Positions 1 through 5,000 of a stretch of 8,641 bases of DNA are shown here, one piece after another. Origin of the DNA: G039029935 sp039029935 (GTDB taxonomy: Bacteria > Chloroflexota > Anaerolineae > Caldilineales > Caldilineaceae); the NCBI GenBank assembly GCA_039029935.1, contig JBCCFC010000556.1, positions 1 through 8,641 of the forward strand, read 5' to 3'. The translations under genes and the position numbers were made by a program. A model generated the notes under the pieces. That model saw nothing but the letters and a program-made list of their open reading frames with translations. It was not told the DNA's origin and did no database searches. Every line of letters starts with the position of its first letter. Within the stretch, counting starts at the first letter, position 1.

Positions 1-85
1 CCAAAATATGCACGGCCCCGTCGGCGTATCTGCCCTTAAAAAAAAAAAATCCTCTTTATTGCGGGGTGTACCGCGTCCTATACCT
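1..85. other. Window edge downstream of the SDR gene, with a 12-base A tract
   Basis: No gene is supported here. Read on the minus strand, the SDR stop codon is followed by a weak GCGG/CCGC hairpin (61-74) and then, about 11 nt later, by a T12 run (38-49). This could be a poor Rho-independent terminator for the SDR gene, but the stem is short and not adjacent to the T run, so I do not call it firmly. A plus-strand reading frame through here overlaps the 3' end of the SDR gene and has no ribosome binding site or recognisable protein. Confidence 0.35.
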
Positions 86-892
86 TTAAGAGATTCTACG
101 CAACAATGCAGGCAGCATCCAAGGCACAAAGCGATTGATGTTGTTGATGATTTTGCCCGTTCTGTCTGGGAAGACATGTTGCTGATTGGCCTCAATGCCG
201 GCAATCATTTCAGCCACGACGTCGGCAGGGTCAGTGATCGCGTTGTCTCGTAGCTCGGTTTCTTCTGCAAGTTGACCATAACGAGGTGAATCGAGGATAG
301 GCGTATCGCTGTAAAAGGGGTAGATCGTGGTCACATGGACGTTGAATGGTTTGAGTTCTTCATAGAGTGACAAGCCAAAGCCGCGCAGACCAAACTTCGT
401 CGCTGCATAATGTCCCAGTCCCGGTGGCCCAACCCAGCCAGCGAGTGATGAGATGTTAACAATATGACCCGATTCACGCTCAATCATCCCTGCCATGAAG
501 AGTTCACAGAGGCGGATGGGTGCAATTAAGTTGATGTTCAATATCTGCAAGCCCTTCTCTGTTGGTACTTCATCGGCGCGCCCAGCAACGGCGATCCCAG
601 CATTGTTGATCAACACATCCACAGACAACTCCGTCTGTTCGCTGATCTCTTGCGCCTGTTGATATATCTGCTCACAGCCTGATGGTGTCGATAAATCTGC
701 ACCAAACACACCCAAAATTTCGCCCGTCCTCACCTCATCAGAGATAGTTGCTGCCGTCTCTTTCAGTGCATCAATATTGATGTCTGTCAGAATCAACTTG
801 CTTTCCTTTGCAAGCAACTGCCGTGTCATCTGTTGACCAAACCCACCGTTTGCCCCCGTGATAAGCACAACGGCATCTTTTAACACTGTCAT
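86..892 (-). CDS. Short-chain dehydrogenase/reductase (classical SDR)
   Basis: This 268-residue protein is a classical SDR: a single Rossmann-fold, NAD(P)-dependent oxidoreductase, presumably cytosolic. Visible motifs are the cofactor loop TGANGGFG (residues 12-19), an acidic residue D37 after the second strand (usually favouring NAD over NADP), NNAG (96-99), the catalytic serine region NISS (146-149), and YAATK giving Y162 and K166. N121 is the likely fourth catalytic residue. The length is normal. The start is supported by AAGGGGG about 8 nt upstream. It lies 66 bp downstream of the dioxygenase gene on the same strand, so the two are probably co-transcribed and may act on one substrate. Family membership is sure; the substrate cannot be read from the sequence. 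Confidence 0.93.
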   Translation of the reverse strand: MTVLKDAVVLITGANGGFGQQMTRQLLAKESKLILTDINIDALKETAATISDEVRTGEILGVFGADLSTPSGCEQIYQQAQEISEQTELSVDVLINNAGIAVAGRADEVPTEKGLQILNINLIAPIRLCELFMAGMIERESGHIVNISSLAGWVGPPGLGHYAATKFGLRGFGLSLYEELKPFNVHVTTIYPFYSDTPILDSPRYGQLAEETELRDNAITDPADVVAEMIAGIEANQQHVFPDRTGKIINNINRFVPWMLPALLRRIS

Positions 893-916
893 AGTGTATT
901 CCCCCTTTTTAGTACG

Positions 917-966
917 TCGTGATATCGATTACCGACCACCGATTACCAGCCCACCGAACTACCGAC
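917..966. repeat. Short GATTACCGA-type reiterated repeat between the SDR and dioxygenase genes
   Basis: The gap between the two left-hand genes is built from degenerate copies of one word: CGATTACCGAC, CACCGATTACC, CCACCGAACTACCGAC. The array touches the dioxygenase stop codon (959-961), so it also supplies the end of that gene. Low-complexity reiterated words of this kind are common in intergenic space of many environmental bacteria. I see no hairpin strong enough to call a terminator, consistent with read-through from the dioxygenase into the SDR gene. Confidence 0.55.
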
Positions 967-1792
967 TCACCTTATCCCGATACTCTTGCCCAGCCTCAAA
1001 AAAGACGGTATCACTGTTCTCGCTATCCTCTTTGTCAAAACGCTTTCGACCCACGTCAAGGATAGCACTATCGTCAACTTTATGTAGTGGTGTATAGCGA
1101 GGATGCCCAGACTCTTTATAGGGATTATTGCGGGCGGCATTATAACAACAAATCAATGACCAACGAGGATTATCGGAACGATTTTGGTCGGAACGGTGCA
1201 GGATGTTGCAATGAAAGAAGAGTGCATCTCCAGCATCCATCTCACAATAGACCCGCTCCAGCATCTTCTCAGCCTCGGTGACGCGCTCCATATCGGCGCC
1301 CGTTTGATCACCCGTCTTACCGTGGTCAATGCGCCCCATTTGATGCGACCCTTTGAGGACTTGCATACAGCCATTCTCGCGCGTCGCCGGGTCAACAGCA
1401 ATGGAGACACTAAGCATGAGCGGGAACAACGCACCGTTATTATACCAGTAGCCATAATCCTGATGCCATGTCCATGCCCCACCAACTTTGGCGTCCTTGA
1501 GGATCATCTTGGAGTGATAGTGATAGACTTCACCACCGAGCAGCAGTTCCGACGACTCGACCACACGGCGTGAGCGCGCAATCATGCCATAGATGGCGTC
1601 CCCCGGATGGTTCCACAACGACATGCGCACCGTGCCACCTTCGCCATCGTCGCGGCCATAGGAACTGGCCTCTAGTGCGCGGTCCGCAAGGGCTGTACGC
1701 CGCAGCAAGTCGATCTCTTCGTTGTTGAAAAATTGATGGGCAATCACATAGCCGTCTTCATGAAAGGCTTGCGCCTGTGTATTGGTTAGCAT
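959..1792 (-). CDS. Phytanoyl-CoA dioxygenase (PhyH) family Fe(II)/2-oxoglutarate oxygenase
   Basis: A 277-residue member of the PhyH family, non-haem Fe(II)/2-oxoglutarate-dependent oxygenases that hydroxylate small molecules. The iron facial triad is visible as H110 and D112 in WTWHQDYGYW and a distal H199 in NILHRSDQN. R210, 11 residues after H199, fits the 2-oxoglutarate carboxylate anchor (PRWSL). The N-terminal HEDGYVIAHQFF (residues 11-22) is the usual family opening. I chose the ATG at 1792 rather than the in-frame ATG at 1825 because GAGGAAA sits just upstream of it and family homology starts there; the longer start would add 11 unlikely residues. It is the first gene of a probable two-gene operon with the SDR, and an oxygenase/dehydrogenase pair suggests sequential oxidation of one compound. 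The substrate is unknown. Confidence 0.92.
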   Translation of the reverse strand: MLTNTQAQAFHEDGYVIAHQFFNNEEIDLLRRTALADRALEASSYGRDDGEGGTVRMSLWNHPGDAIYGMIARSRRVVESSELLLGGEVYHYHSKMILKDAKVGGAWTWHQDYGYWYNNGALFPLMLSVSIAVDPATRENGCMQVLKGSHQMGRIDHGKTGDQTGADMERVTEAEKMLERVYCEMDAGDALFFHCNILHRSDQNRSDNPRWSLICCYNAARNNPYKESGHPRYTPLHKVDDSAILDVGRKRFDKEDSENSDTVFFEAGQEYRDKVSR

Positions 1793-1796
1793 GGTA

Positions 1797-1803
1797 TTTC
1801 CTC
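1797..1803 (-). promoter_or_regulatory. Ribosome binding site deciding the dioxygenase start
   Basis: On the minus strand GAGGAAA lies 4 nt before the ATG at 1792-1790. This supports the shorter 277-residue start; the alternative ATG at 1825 lies upstream of this site and would leave it inside the coding region. Confidence 0.7.
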
Positions 1804-1839
1804 GTTTTGCTGATAGCTTCGACAATCATCGTGGCTCTT

Positions 1840-1869
1840 ATTGTACAGCAAAAACGATTGACGGACTAA
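1840..1869 (-). promoter_or_regulatory. Weak candidate promoter for the dioxygenase-SDR operon
   Basis: On the minus strand TACAAT (1845-1840) is a fair -10 box. The best -35 is TTAGTC (1869-1864) with an 18-bp spacer, which matches consensus poorly. The distance to the dioxygenase start (about 45 nt) is reasonable. This is a motif match only. Confidence 0.3.
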
Positions 1870-1928
1870 CTGACCATGCACTTCCTAGAAAAGTCTGAAC
1901 AATGTCGTAGGCACCCAGAGGGTTCCCG

Positions 1929-1974
1929 ACCCTTGCGGTCGCCCAATGTTTACCACGGGGGCGACCGCAAGGGT
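1929..1974. repeat. GC-rich 16-bp inverted repeat
   Basis: ACCCTTGCGGTCGCCC (1929-1944) is perfectly complementary to GGGCGACCGCAAGGGT (1959-1974), with a 14-nt loop. There is no T run on either side, so it is not an ordinary Rho-independent terminator. It resembles the dispersed palindromic intergenic elements found in many environmental genomes. It sits upstream of the dioxygenase operon and beside the 171-bp repeats. Confidence 0.75.
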
Positions 1975-2031
1975 ACGCCCCTGTGACAAGTCTAAGATAT
2001 TATTGACCATTCATTATGAGTATATCCAAAA

Positions 2032-2074
2032 ACAAAAGAGCCACTACACTGTAAAAGTGTAGTGGCTCTTTTGT
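2032..2074. terminator. 19-bp perfect hairpin, bidirectional terminator-like (repeat copy 1)
   Basis: ACAAAAGAGCCACTACACT (2032-2050) pairs perfectly with 2056-2074 around the loop GTAAA. The arms end in A4 and T4, so a transcript from either strand has a strong stem whose 3' side runs into a U stretch, the form of a bidirectional Rho-independent terminator. It lies between the leftward PIN/partner island and the leftward dioxygenase operon and could insulate them. Confidence 0.65.
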
Positions 2075-2203
2075 ACCACACAAAAAGGAGAAAACCATTG
2101 AAAACCTATTACCCAATCCGTCCTTAGTATAACATGGGGGTTGCCAGTTTTTCCTGACATTTACCCGTTCAAATTCTGTCCAAATCCTGACGCTCCTGAC
2201 AAA
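2033..2203. repeat. 171-bp repeat, copy 1 (hairpin plus conserved tail)
   Basis: This unit aligns without gaps to 2260-2430 at an offset of 227 bp. The first 127 bp match at 117 positions by my count. The last 44 bp are more diverged but keep CTGTC and CCTGAC words at identical spacing. Parts, left to right: a long hairpin, an AAAAAGGAG stretch, a conserved segment ending in TTAGTATAACATGG, and reiterated TGACA/CTGTC words. The unit is non-coding as far as I can see. Confidence 0.88.
2034..2119 (-). ncRNA. Candidate small RNA from repeat copy 1
   Basis: On the minus strand an extended -10-like box, TGTTATACT (2134-2126), has no good -35 but is placed to start a transcript near 2119. It would end at the hairpin and U tract near 2034, giving an RNA of roughly 85 nt. 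The predicted RNA contains CUCCUUUUU, complementary to Shine-Dalgarno sequences, including the AAAGGAG of the two partner genes in this window. Promoter and RNA are inferred from motifs only; the whole unit could simply be a mobile palindromic repeat. Confidence 0.25.
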
Positions 2204-2259
2204 ATACAGAATATTTTTCTGCATTCACACAGGTAGGGTTATACAAAGGCTTATAAACG

Positions 2260-2300
2260 CAAAAGAGCCACGACACTATAAAAGCGTCGTGGCTCTTTTG
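2260..2300. terminator. 18-bp hairpin, bidirectional terminator-like (repeat copy 2)
   Basis: The 5' arm 2260-2277 pairs with 2283-2300 around loop ATAAA. Relative to copy 1, one T-A pair has become G-C (2272/2288). One position (2275/2285) is an A/C mismatch on the plus strand, but a G-U wobble in a minus-strand transcript. This favours a minus-strand RNA as the selected form. Confidence 0.65.
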
Positions 2301-2346
2301 TACCACACAAAAAGGAGAAAACCATTGAAAACCCATTACCCAATCC
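2261..2346 (-). ncRNA. Candidate small RNA from repeat copy 2
   Basis: It has the same layout as the copy 1 candidate: TGTTATACT on the minus strand (2361-2353), a predicted start near 2346, the CUCCUUUUU stretch, and the hairpin ending near 2261. Conservation of box, anti-Shine-Dalgarno stretch and hairpin in both copies is the only support. Confidence 0.25.
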
Positions 2347-2456
2347 ACCCTTAGTATAACATGGATTTTGCCAGTTTTTCCTGACAGTTCGCTGATCAAA
2401 TACTGTCAAAATGCTGACATTCCTGACAAAGTTGAGTCATAATTCTGTTGAGTAAC

Positions 2457-2481
2457 CGCAGAGAGTGCAGAGGGCGCAGAG
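2457..2481. repeat. GCAGAG-type reiterated repeat
   Basis: CGCAGAG, GTGCAGAG and GGCGCAGAG occur back to back, followed by more degenerate AGAG words to about 2505. It lies about 40 bp downstream of the PIN pseudogene stop. Such GCAGAG strings are widespread intergenic low-complexity repeats in environmental bacteria and have no known function. Confidence 0.6.
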
Positions 2482-2521
2482 ATTTTCAGAGAAGAAAATA
2501 GAGATAGGCTTCACTTATTTT

Positions 2522-3033
2522 TTACAGCCATTCTTTTCTATGCAGCCAATTTTCGACAGGCACACCGAGCGGGACAAAATGCTTTTCGTTGTCTGTCACG
2601 ACAATAGCGTTGCGTCTCTTGGCATAGGCCGCGATCAGGAGGTCCATTTCATCAACGGTCTTTCCTGTGCGACGCATCTCTGCCCACATCAATGAGGCAA
2701 GTTCCCAATCTGCTGCGACAAAATCTGATGTTGCAATATTGTCTACAAGTTGCCAAAAACGAGGTAACTGATTTTTCGTATCTGTGTGAATCAACCCACG
2801 ATGAATTTCATAAGGAATGGCGATTAAATAACCTACACATGCTCAGTGAGCACGCCCCGTGCGGGTCTGATCCAAATGGGCAAGTTATTTAATCGCCATT
2901 CCTAATAGACAACAGGGCAGAGCAGAATCTCATGCTCGCGGGCAAATGCCTGTGCAAAATTTTCGATTAAGATTGGATTGTCCCGCAGAAAATTACTAAT
3001 AATATTCGTATCGGGAATATATAAAGTAGTCAT
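2522..3033 (-). pseudogene. vapC: VapC-like PIN-domain gene disrupted by a MITE-like insertion
   Basis: The gene opens at ATG 3033 and encodes 43 residues beginning MTTLYIPDTNIIS, including the first PIN acid D8. It then meets a TAG stop (2904-2902) created by an inserted element. The rest resumes at 2812 in a frame shifted by the 92-nt insertion and runs to 2522. Removing the element with one target copy gives a 139-residue protein. It is collinear without gaps with residues 1-139 of the intact PIN gene at 3830-4261 and keeps D8, E45, D100 and D117. The last 59 residues differ at only 9 positions by my count. PIN proteins of the VapC type are Mg-dependent ribonucleases that act as toxins. 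As it stands no full PIN fold can be made. A weak TTG at 2794 could start a C-terminal fragment lacking D8 and E45, which I do not regard as functional. Confidence 0.9.
2811..2905. mobile_element. 89-bp MITE-like element with target duplication
   Basis: Perfect 20-bp terminal inverted repeats AGGAATGGCGATTAAATAAC (2813-2832) and its complement (2884-2903) bound a core too small for a transposase. Flanking TAA at 2811-2813 and 2903-2905 reads as a 3-bp target duplication around an 89-bp element (2814-2902); a TA duplication with slightly different ends is equally consistent. The core holds two overlapping small hairpins, TGCTC/GAGCA (2840-2852) and GCACG/CGTGC (2850-2862). It sits inside a PIN gene whose frame is restored exactly by its removal, which strongly supports real insertion. 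The mobilising transposase is not in this window. Confidence 0.85.
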
Positions 3034-3109
3034 ATCTTTATGTTAAGTATCTATATTGATCGTGTAAAATATTTAAAAATTTTTATTTACTGCACATCTA
3101 AAACATTCA

Positions 3110-3802
3110 TTACTGTATTAAGCCTCTTGCCCAAGCACGATTTTCCTTTAGTTGTTCTTGAAAATCTCCCCACCATTGCTTCTCTTCGTCAGATTGATTG
3201 CGTATATCCTCAAGTAGTTGAAGAAACCCTTCACGATTCGTTTTACGTATTTTGGGTGGTTCAGATGAGTTACCAGTAGCACGATTTTCTTTTAGTTGTT
3301 CGGGAAAACTTTTTAACCATTGTCTATCTTCATCTGTTAGATTCTTATGCAAATCCTCAAGTGCTTGAAAAAAGCCTTCAGGATTTGTCTTTTGAGTTTC
3401 TAATGGGCGGGGTGAATGATTGTTTTGGTACTCATATCGACTCGGAAATCGTTGATTATGGTCTTGTACAGATGCGTCTACATCATTTTTCGCAAGAAAT
3501 AATGACAATGTTGATTGCAACGGCATCAACGATGGTGCAATGAGTGCCTCATCCGATAATGATTGTAATTGCCCCAGCGTACAACCATGCAACTTATCCC
3601 ACCAGTGTTCTTCGTCAATTTCATTCTTAAATCGCAAAATGAGTAAGTTGAGCAGAATGTGTATCGCGACACTGAGTTCTGTGGGAATCGGTTCCGTTCT
3701 ATGTCGATAATGTCTGTCATAACTACGCGAAAAATCATCCCCACCATCAATGTCACTTTCAATCATCCCATCATCATGTCCATCCATCACAATATAATTC
3801 AT
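3110..3802 (-). CDS. Unrecognised partner protein of the PIN gene, with duplicated C-terminal motif (candidate antitoxin)
   Basis: I do not recognise this 230-residue protein with certainty. It begins MNYIVMD, followed by an acidic, probably disordered stretch (8-23). A predicted helical segment at about 44-103, with LLNLLILRF and a conserved LQSLSDEAL, faintly resembles the DUF4351 helical hairpin. A hydrophilic linker follows. Residues 138-175 and 187-223 are two copies of one motif: KTN.EGF..LED, an acidic turn, QW, then F.EQLKENRA. The paralogue at 4315-4857 has a single, diverged copy. It lies 27 bp after the intact PIN gene and 77 bp before the disrupted one. Position before a PIN gene suggests an antitoxin whose tail binds the toxin, but no AbrB, ribbon-helix-helix or Phd-like DNA-binding region is visible. 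AAAGGAG 6 nt before the ATG supports the start. Confidence 0.72.
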   Translation of the reverse strand: MNYIVMDGHDDGMIESDIDGGDDFSRSYDRHYRHRTEPIPTELSVAIHILLNLLILRFKNEIDEEHWWDKLHGCTLGQLQSLSDEALIAPSLMPLQSTLSLFLAKNDVDASVQDHNQRFPSRYEYQNNHSPRPLETQKTNPEGFFQALEDLHKNLTDEDRQWLKSFPEQLKENRATGNSSEPPKIRKTNREGFLQLLEDIRNQSDEEKQWWGDFQEQLKENRAWARGLIQ

Positions 3803-3818
3803 CGGCAGCTCCTTTCCA
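3781..3818 (-). promoter_or_regulatory. 38-nt block over RBS and start codon, identical in both partner genes (copy 2)
   Basis: Positions 3781-3818 are identical over all 38 bases to 4836-4873. The block spans AAAGGAG, the spacer, the ATG and the codons for MNYIVMD. Sequences outside it diverge at once. See the matching entry at 4836-4873. Confidence 0.8.
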
Positions 3819-3829
3819 TAAAATAAGTG

Positions 3830-4261
3830 TCAATCATCTTTTTGCAGCCACTCTTTTTTGTGCAACCAGTTTTCAACAGGCACACCAAGTGGGATAAAAT
3901 GCTTTTCATTATTTGTGACGACAATAGCATTGCGCATCTTAGCGTACGCGGCAATCAATATATCCATTTCACCAACAGTGTTTCCTGTGCGACGCATCTC
4001 TGCCCACATAACAGAGGCTTCCGTCCAATCATCTTGTGTAAATGGTTGAATTGCTGTGTTATCAATTAGATTCAAAAAATCTGCTAAAAGACGTTTGGTG
4101 TCTCTGTAGAGAAGTCCACGGTAAATTTCATGATAAACCACAGGACATAGATAAATTTCATCGCCGCGGACCAACGCATGTCCAATATTTTCAAAAACTA
4201 ATGGATTTTGTTTGATAAATGCACTAATAATATTTGTGTCGGGAATATAGATATGTGTCAT
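3830..4261 (-). CDS. vapC: VapC-like PIN-domain ribonuclease (candidate toxin)
   Basis: A full-length 143-residue PIN protein of the VapC kind; such proteins are Mg-dependent endoribonucleases that cleave tRNA or other RNA when freed from an antitoxin. The first acid is D8 in YIPDTNIIS, the second E45 in CPVVYHEI, the third D100 in VGEMDILIAAYA. The fourth position is N117 in VVTNNEKHF, where the disrupted paralogue has D. Asn is tolerated here in some PIN families, so activity is plausible but the metal site may be weaker. It lies 53 bp downstream of the 180-residue partner and 27 bp upstream of the next partner, all on one strand, so it is probably expressed from the promoter at 4911-4939. 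The RBS is weak (AGAAAT), which would keep toxin translation below that of its partner. Confidence 0.88.
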   Translation of the reverse strand: MTHIYIPDTNIISAFIKQNPLVFENIGHALVRGDEIYLCPVVYHEIYRGLLYRDTKRLLADFLNLIDNTAIQPFTQDDWTEASVMWAEMRRTGNTVGEMDILIAAYAKMRNAIVVTNNEKHFIPLGVPVENWLHKKEWLQKDD

Positions 4262-4314
4262 AAGATTTCTGCAATCAAGTTCGTGTTATTCAGTAAATTC
4301 AATATATTTCAATT

Positions 4315-4857
4315 TTAAAAACGATTTCTCACTAAATCTGCGTCAAACTCGGCCCACCATGCATCATCATAAGGATTGGGTCTTGCATACCATTCTTCCA
4401 TAAACTTCATCAATCCTTGATGGTTTGTTGACCGTGTTTCAGTCATCGGATATAAAAATCCATTCCCGTAGCTATGTAAGTCGGCATGTTGCCCATTCAT
4501 TGATTGAGCTATTGAGTCTTTTGCGCTTTCAGATACTTTATTTTCATTTAAAAAATTGACCAATCCTGTTTGTAATTCTTCTAGCGAATCAACGCTCAGT
4601 ACATCATCTGAAAGCGATTTTAGTTGTTCTGGCGTACATTTAACAAGCCATTCACGCCATTTGTCTTCATCTAATGTATGTTGAAATCGCAACCGTAGTA
4701 AATTAATTAATATATCAATTGATGTATTTCGCTCTTTTACAGTTGACTCAATACTGTATCTATGAGCTTTTTGGGAACTATCTCCAGATTCATCAAGCTC
4801 CTCAAATTCATTGTCAATAATCCCGTCACTTTGTTCATCCATCACAATATAATTCAT
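4315..4857 (-). CDS. Unrecognised partner protein of the PIN gene (candidate antitoxin), first gene of the island
   Basis: This 180-residue protein is a paralogue of the one at 3110-3802. It shares the opening MNYIVMD, an acidic N-terminal stretch (8-27), a helical segment at about 46-103 with ILINLLRLRF and LKSLSDDVL, and one C-terminal motif (about 141-180) with STN.QGLMKFMEEW, DAWWAEF and a final LVRNRF. I chose the ATG at 4857 over the upstream in-frame start at 4887 because AAAGGAG lies 6 nt before it and the paralogue begins at the same place. It is the first gene behind a near-consensus promoter and precedes an intact PIN gene, the usual antitoxin-first order. The helical segment may relate to DUF4351, a weak visual match. 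The antitoxin role is inferred from position, acidity and size; it has no recognisable DNA-binding fold. Confidence 0.72.
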   Translation of the reverse strand: MNYIVMDEQSDGIIDNEFEELDESGDSSQKAHRYSIESTVKERNTSIDILINLLRLRFQHTLDEDKWREWLVKCTPEQLKSLSDDVLSVDSLEELQTGLVNFLNENKVSESAKDSIAQSMNGQHADLHSYGNGFLYPMTETRSTNHQGLMKFMEEWYARPNPYDDAWWAEFDADLVRNRF

Positions 4858-4873
4858 CGGCAGCTCCTTTCCA
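4836..4873 (-). promoter_or_regulatory. 38-nt block over RBS and start codon, identical in both partner genes (copy 1)
   Basis: The block contains the strong AAAGGAG (4870-4864), the ATG at 4857-4855 and the first codons. It is base-for-base the same as 3781-3818, including the third codon positions, while the rest of the two genes has diverged heavily. This fits recent recombination, or selection on the mRNA around the start, for example for translational control. Confidence 0.8.
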
Positions 4874-4910
4874 CAAAGCAAAATCAATCAACTTTGTTGT
4901 CAATAAAAAC

Positions 4911-4939
4911 AGTATAGGCAAAAATGTGTACGCTGTCAA
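4911..4939 (-). promoter_or_regulatory. Near-consensus sigma70 promoter of the PIN/partner island
   Basis: On the minus strand TTGACA (4939-4934), a 17-bp spacer and TATACT (4916-4911) form an almost perfect housekeeping promoter. The expected start is near 4904, giving a leader of about 47 nt before the ATG at 4857. A small CAAC-TTT-GTTG palindrome (4889-4899) lies just inside the transcript and is a possible, unproven, operator. Confidence 0.8.
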
Positions 4940-4940
4940 G

Positions 4941-4996
4941 GGTTGAAAAGTTGAAAAGTTGAGAATTCGCCCCTTCAACCTTTCAACTTTTCAACC
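4941..4996. repeat. GTTGAAAA-type imperfect inverted repeat
   Basis: GGTTGAAAAGTTGAAAAGTT starting at 4941 is nearly complementary to 4974-4996; the outer 16 bp pair perfectly and a mismatch follows. The loop contains GAATTC. It is built from the reiterated word GTTGAAAA, typical of low-complexity intergenic repeats. It lies between the lacZ stop (5001) and the island promoter and could form a hairpin at the end of the lacZ mRNA, but no T run follows the stem. Confidence 0.7.
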
Positions 4997-5000
4997 TCTT

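Larger units (their letters stand above)
2260..2430. repeat. 171-bp repeat, copy 2
   Basis: Second copy of the unit at 2033-2203, in the same orientation, separated from it by 56 bp of unrelated sequence. Differences cluster in the hairpin arms, where they preserve pairing, and in a three-base change near 2366-2368. The TGACA words are denser in its tail (2381-2427). The copy ends shortly before the GCAGAG repeat and the PIN pseudogene. Confidence 0.88.

Noticed and set aside
1153..1573. Frames of 110 and 129 codons overlapping the dioxygenase gene
   Set aside because: They lie wholly within a well-supported PhyH gene and have no family signature.
2000..2399. Two overlapping minus-strand reading frames (2000-2224 and 2169-2399)
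   Set aside because: They run through the 171-bp repeats, reading the hairpins in different frames. They show no RBS or protein-family features.
2033..2430. CRISPR-like or tandem array from the two repeats
   Set aside because: There are only two units, 171 bp long with a 56-bp gap, and no short regular spacers or cas genes.
2522..2794. Separate small PIN-like gene starting at TTG 2794
   Set aside because: Homology to the intact PIN gene continues upstream of 2794 and across the inserted element, so this is the 3' part of a pseudogene. It lacks the first two catalytic acids.
3049..3090. AT-rich stretch between the second partner and PIN pseudogene as a promoter or origin-like element
   Set aside because: No -35/-10 pair at proper spacing, no iterons or DnaA boxes; simple A+T richness explains it.
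4941..4996. Rho-independent terminator for lacZ
   Set aside because: The stem is A+T-rich and imperfect, with no T run after it on the minus strand. I keep it only as an inverted repeat.
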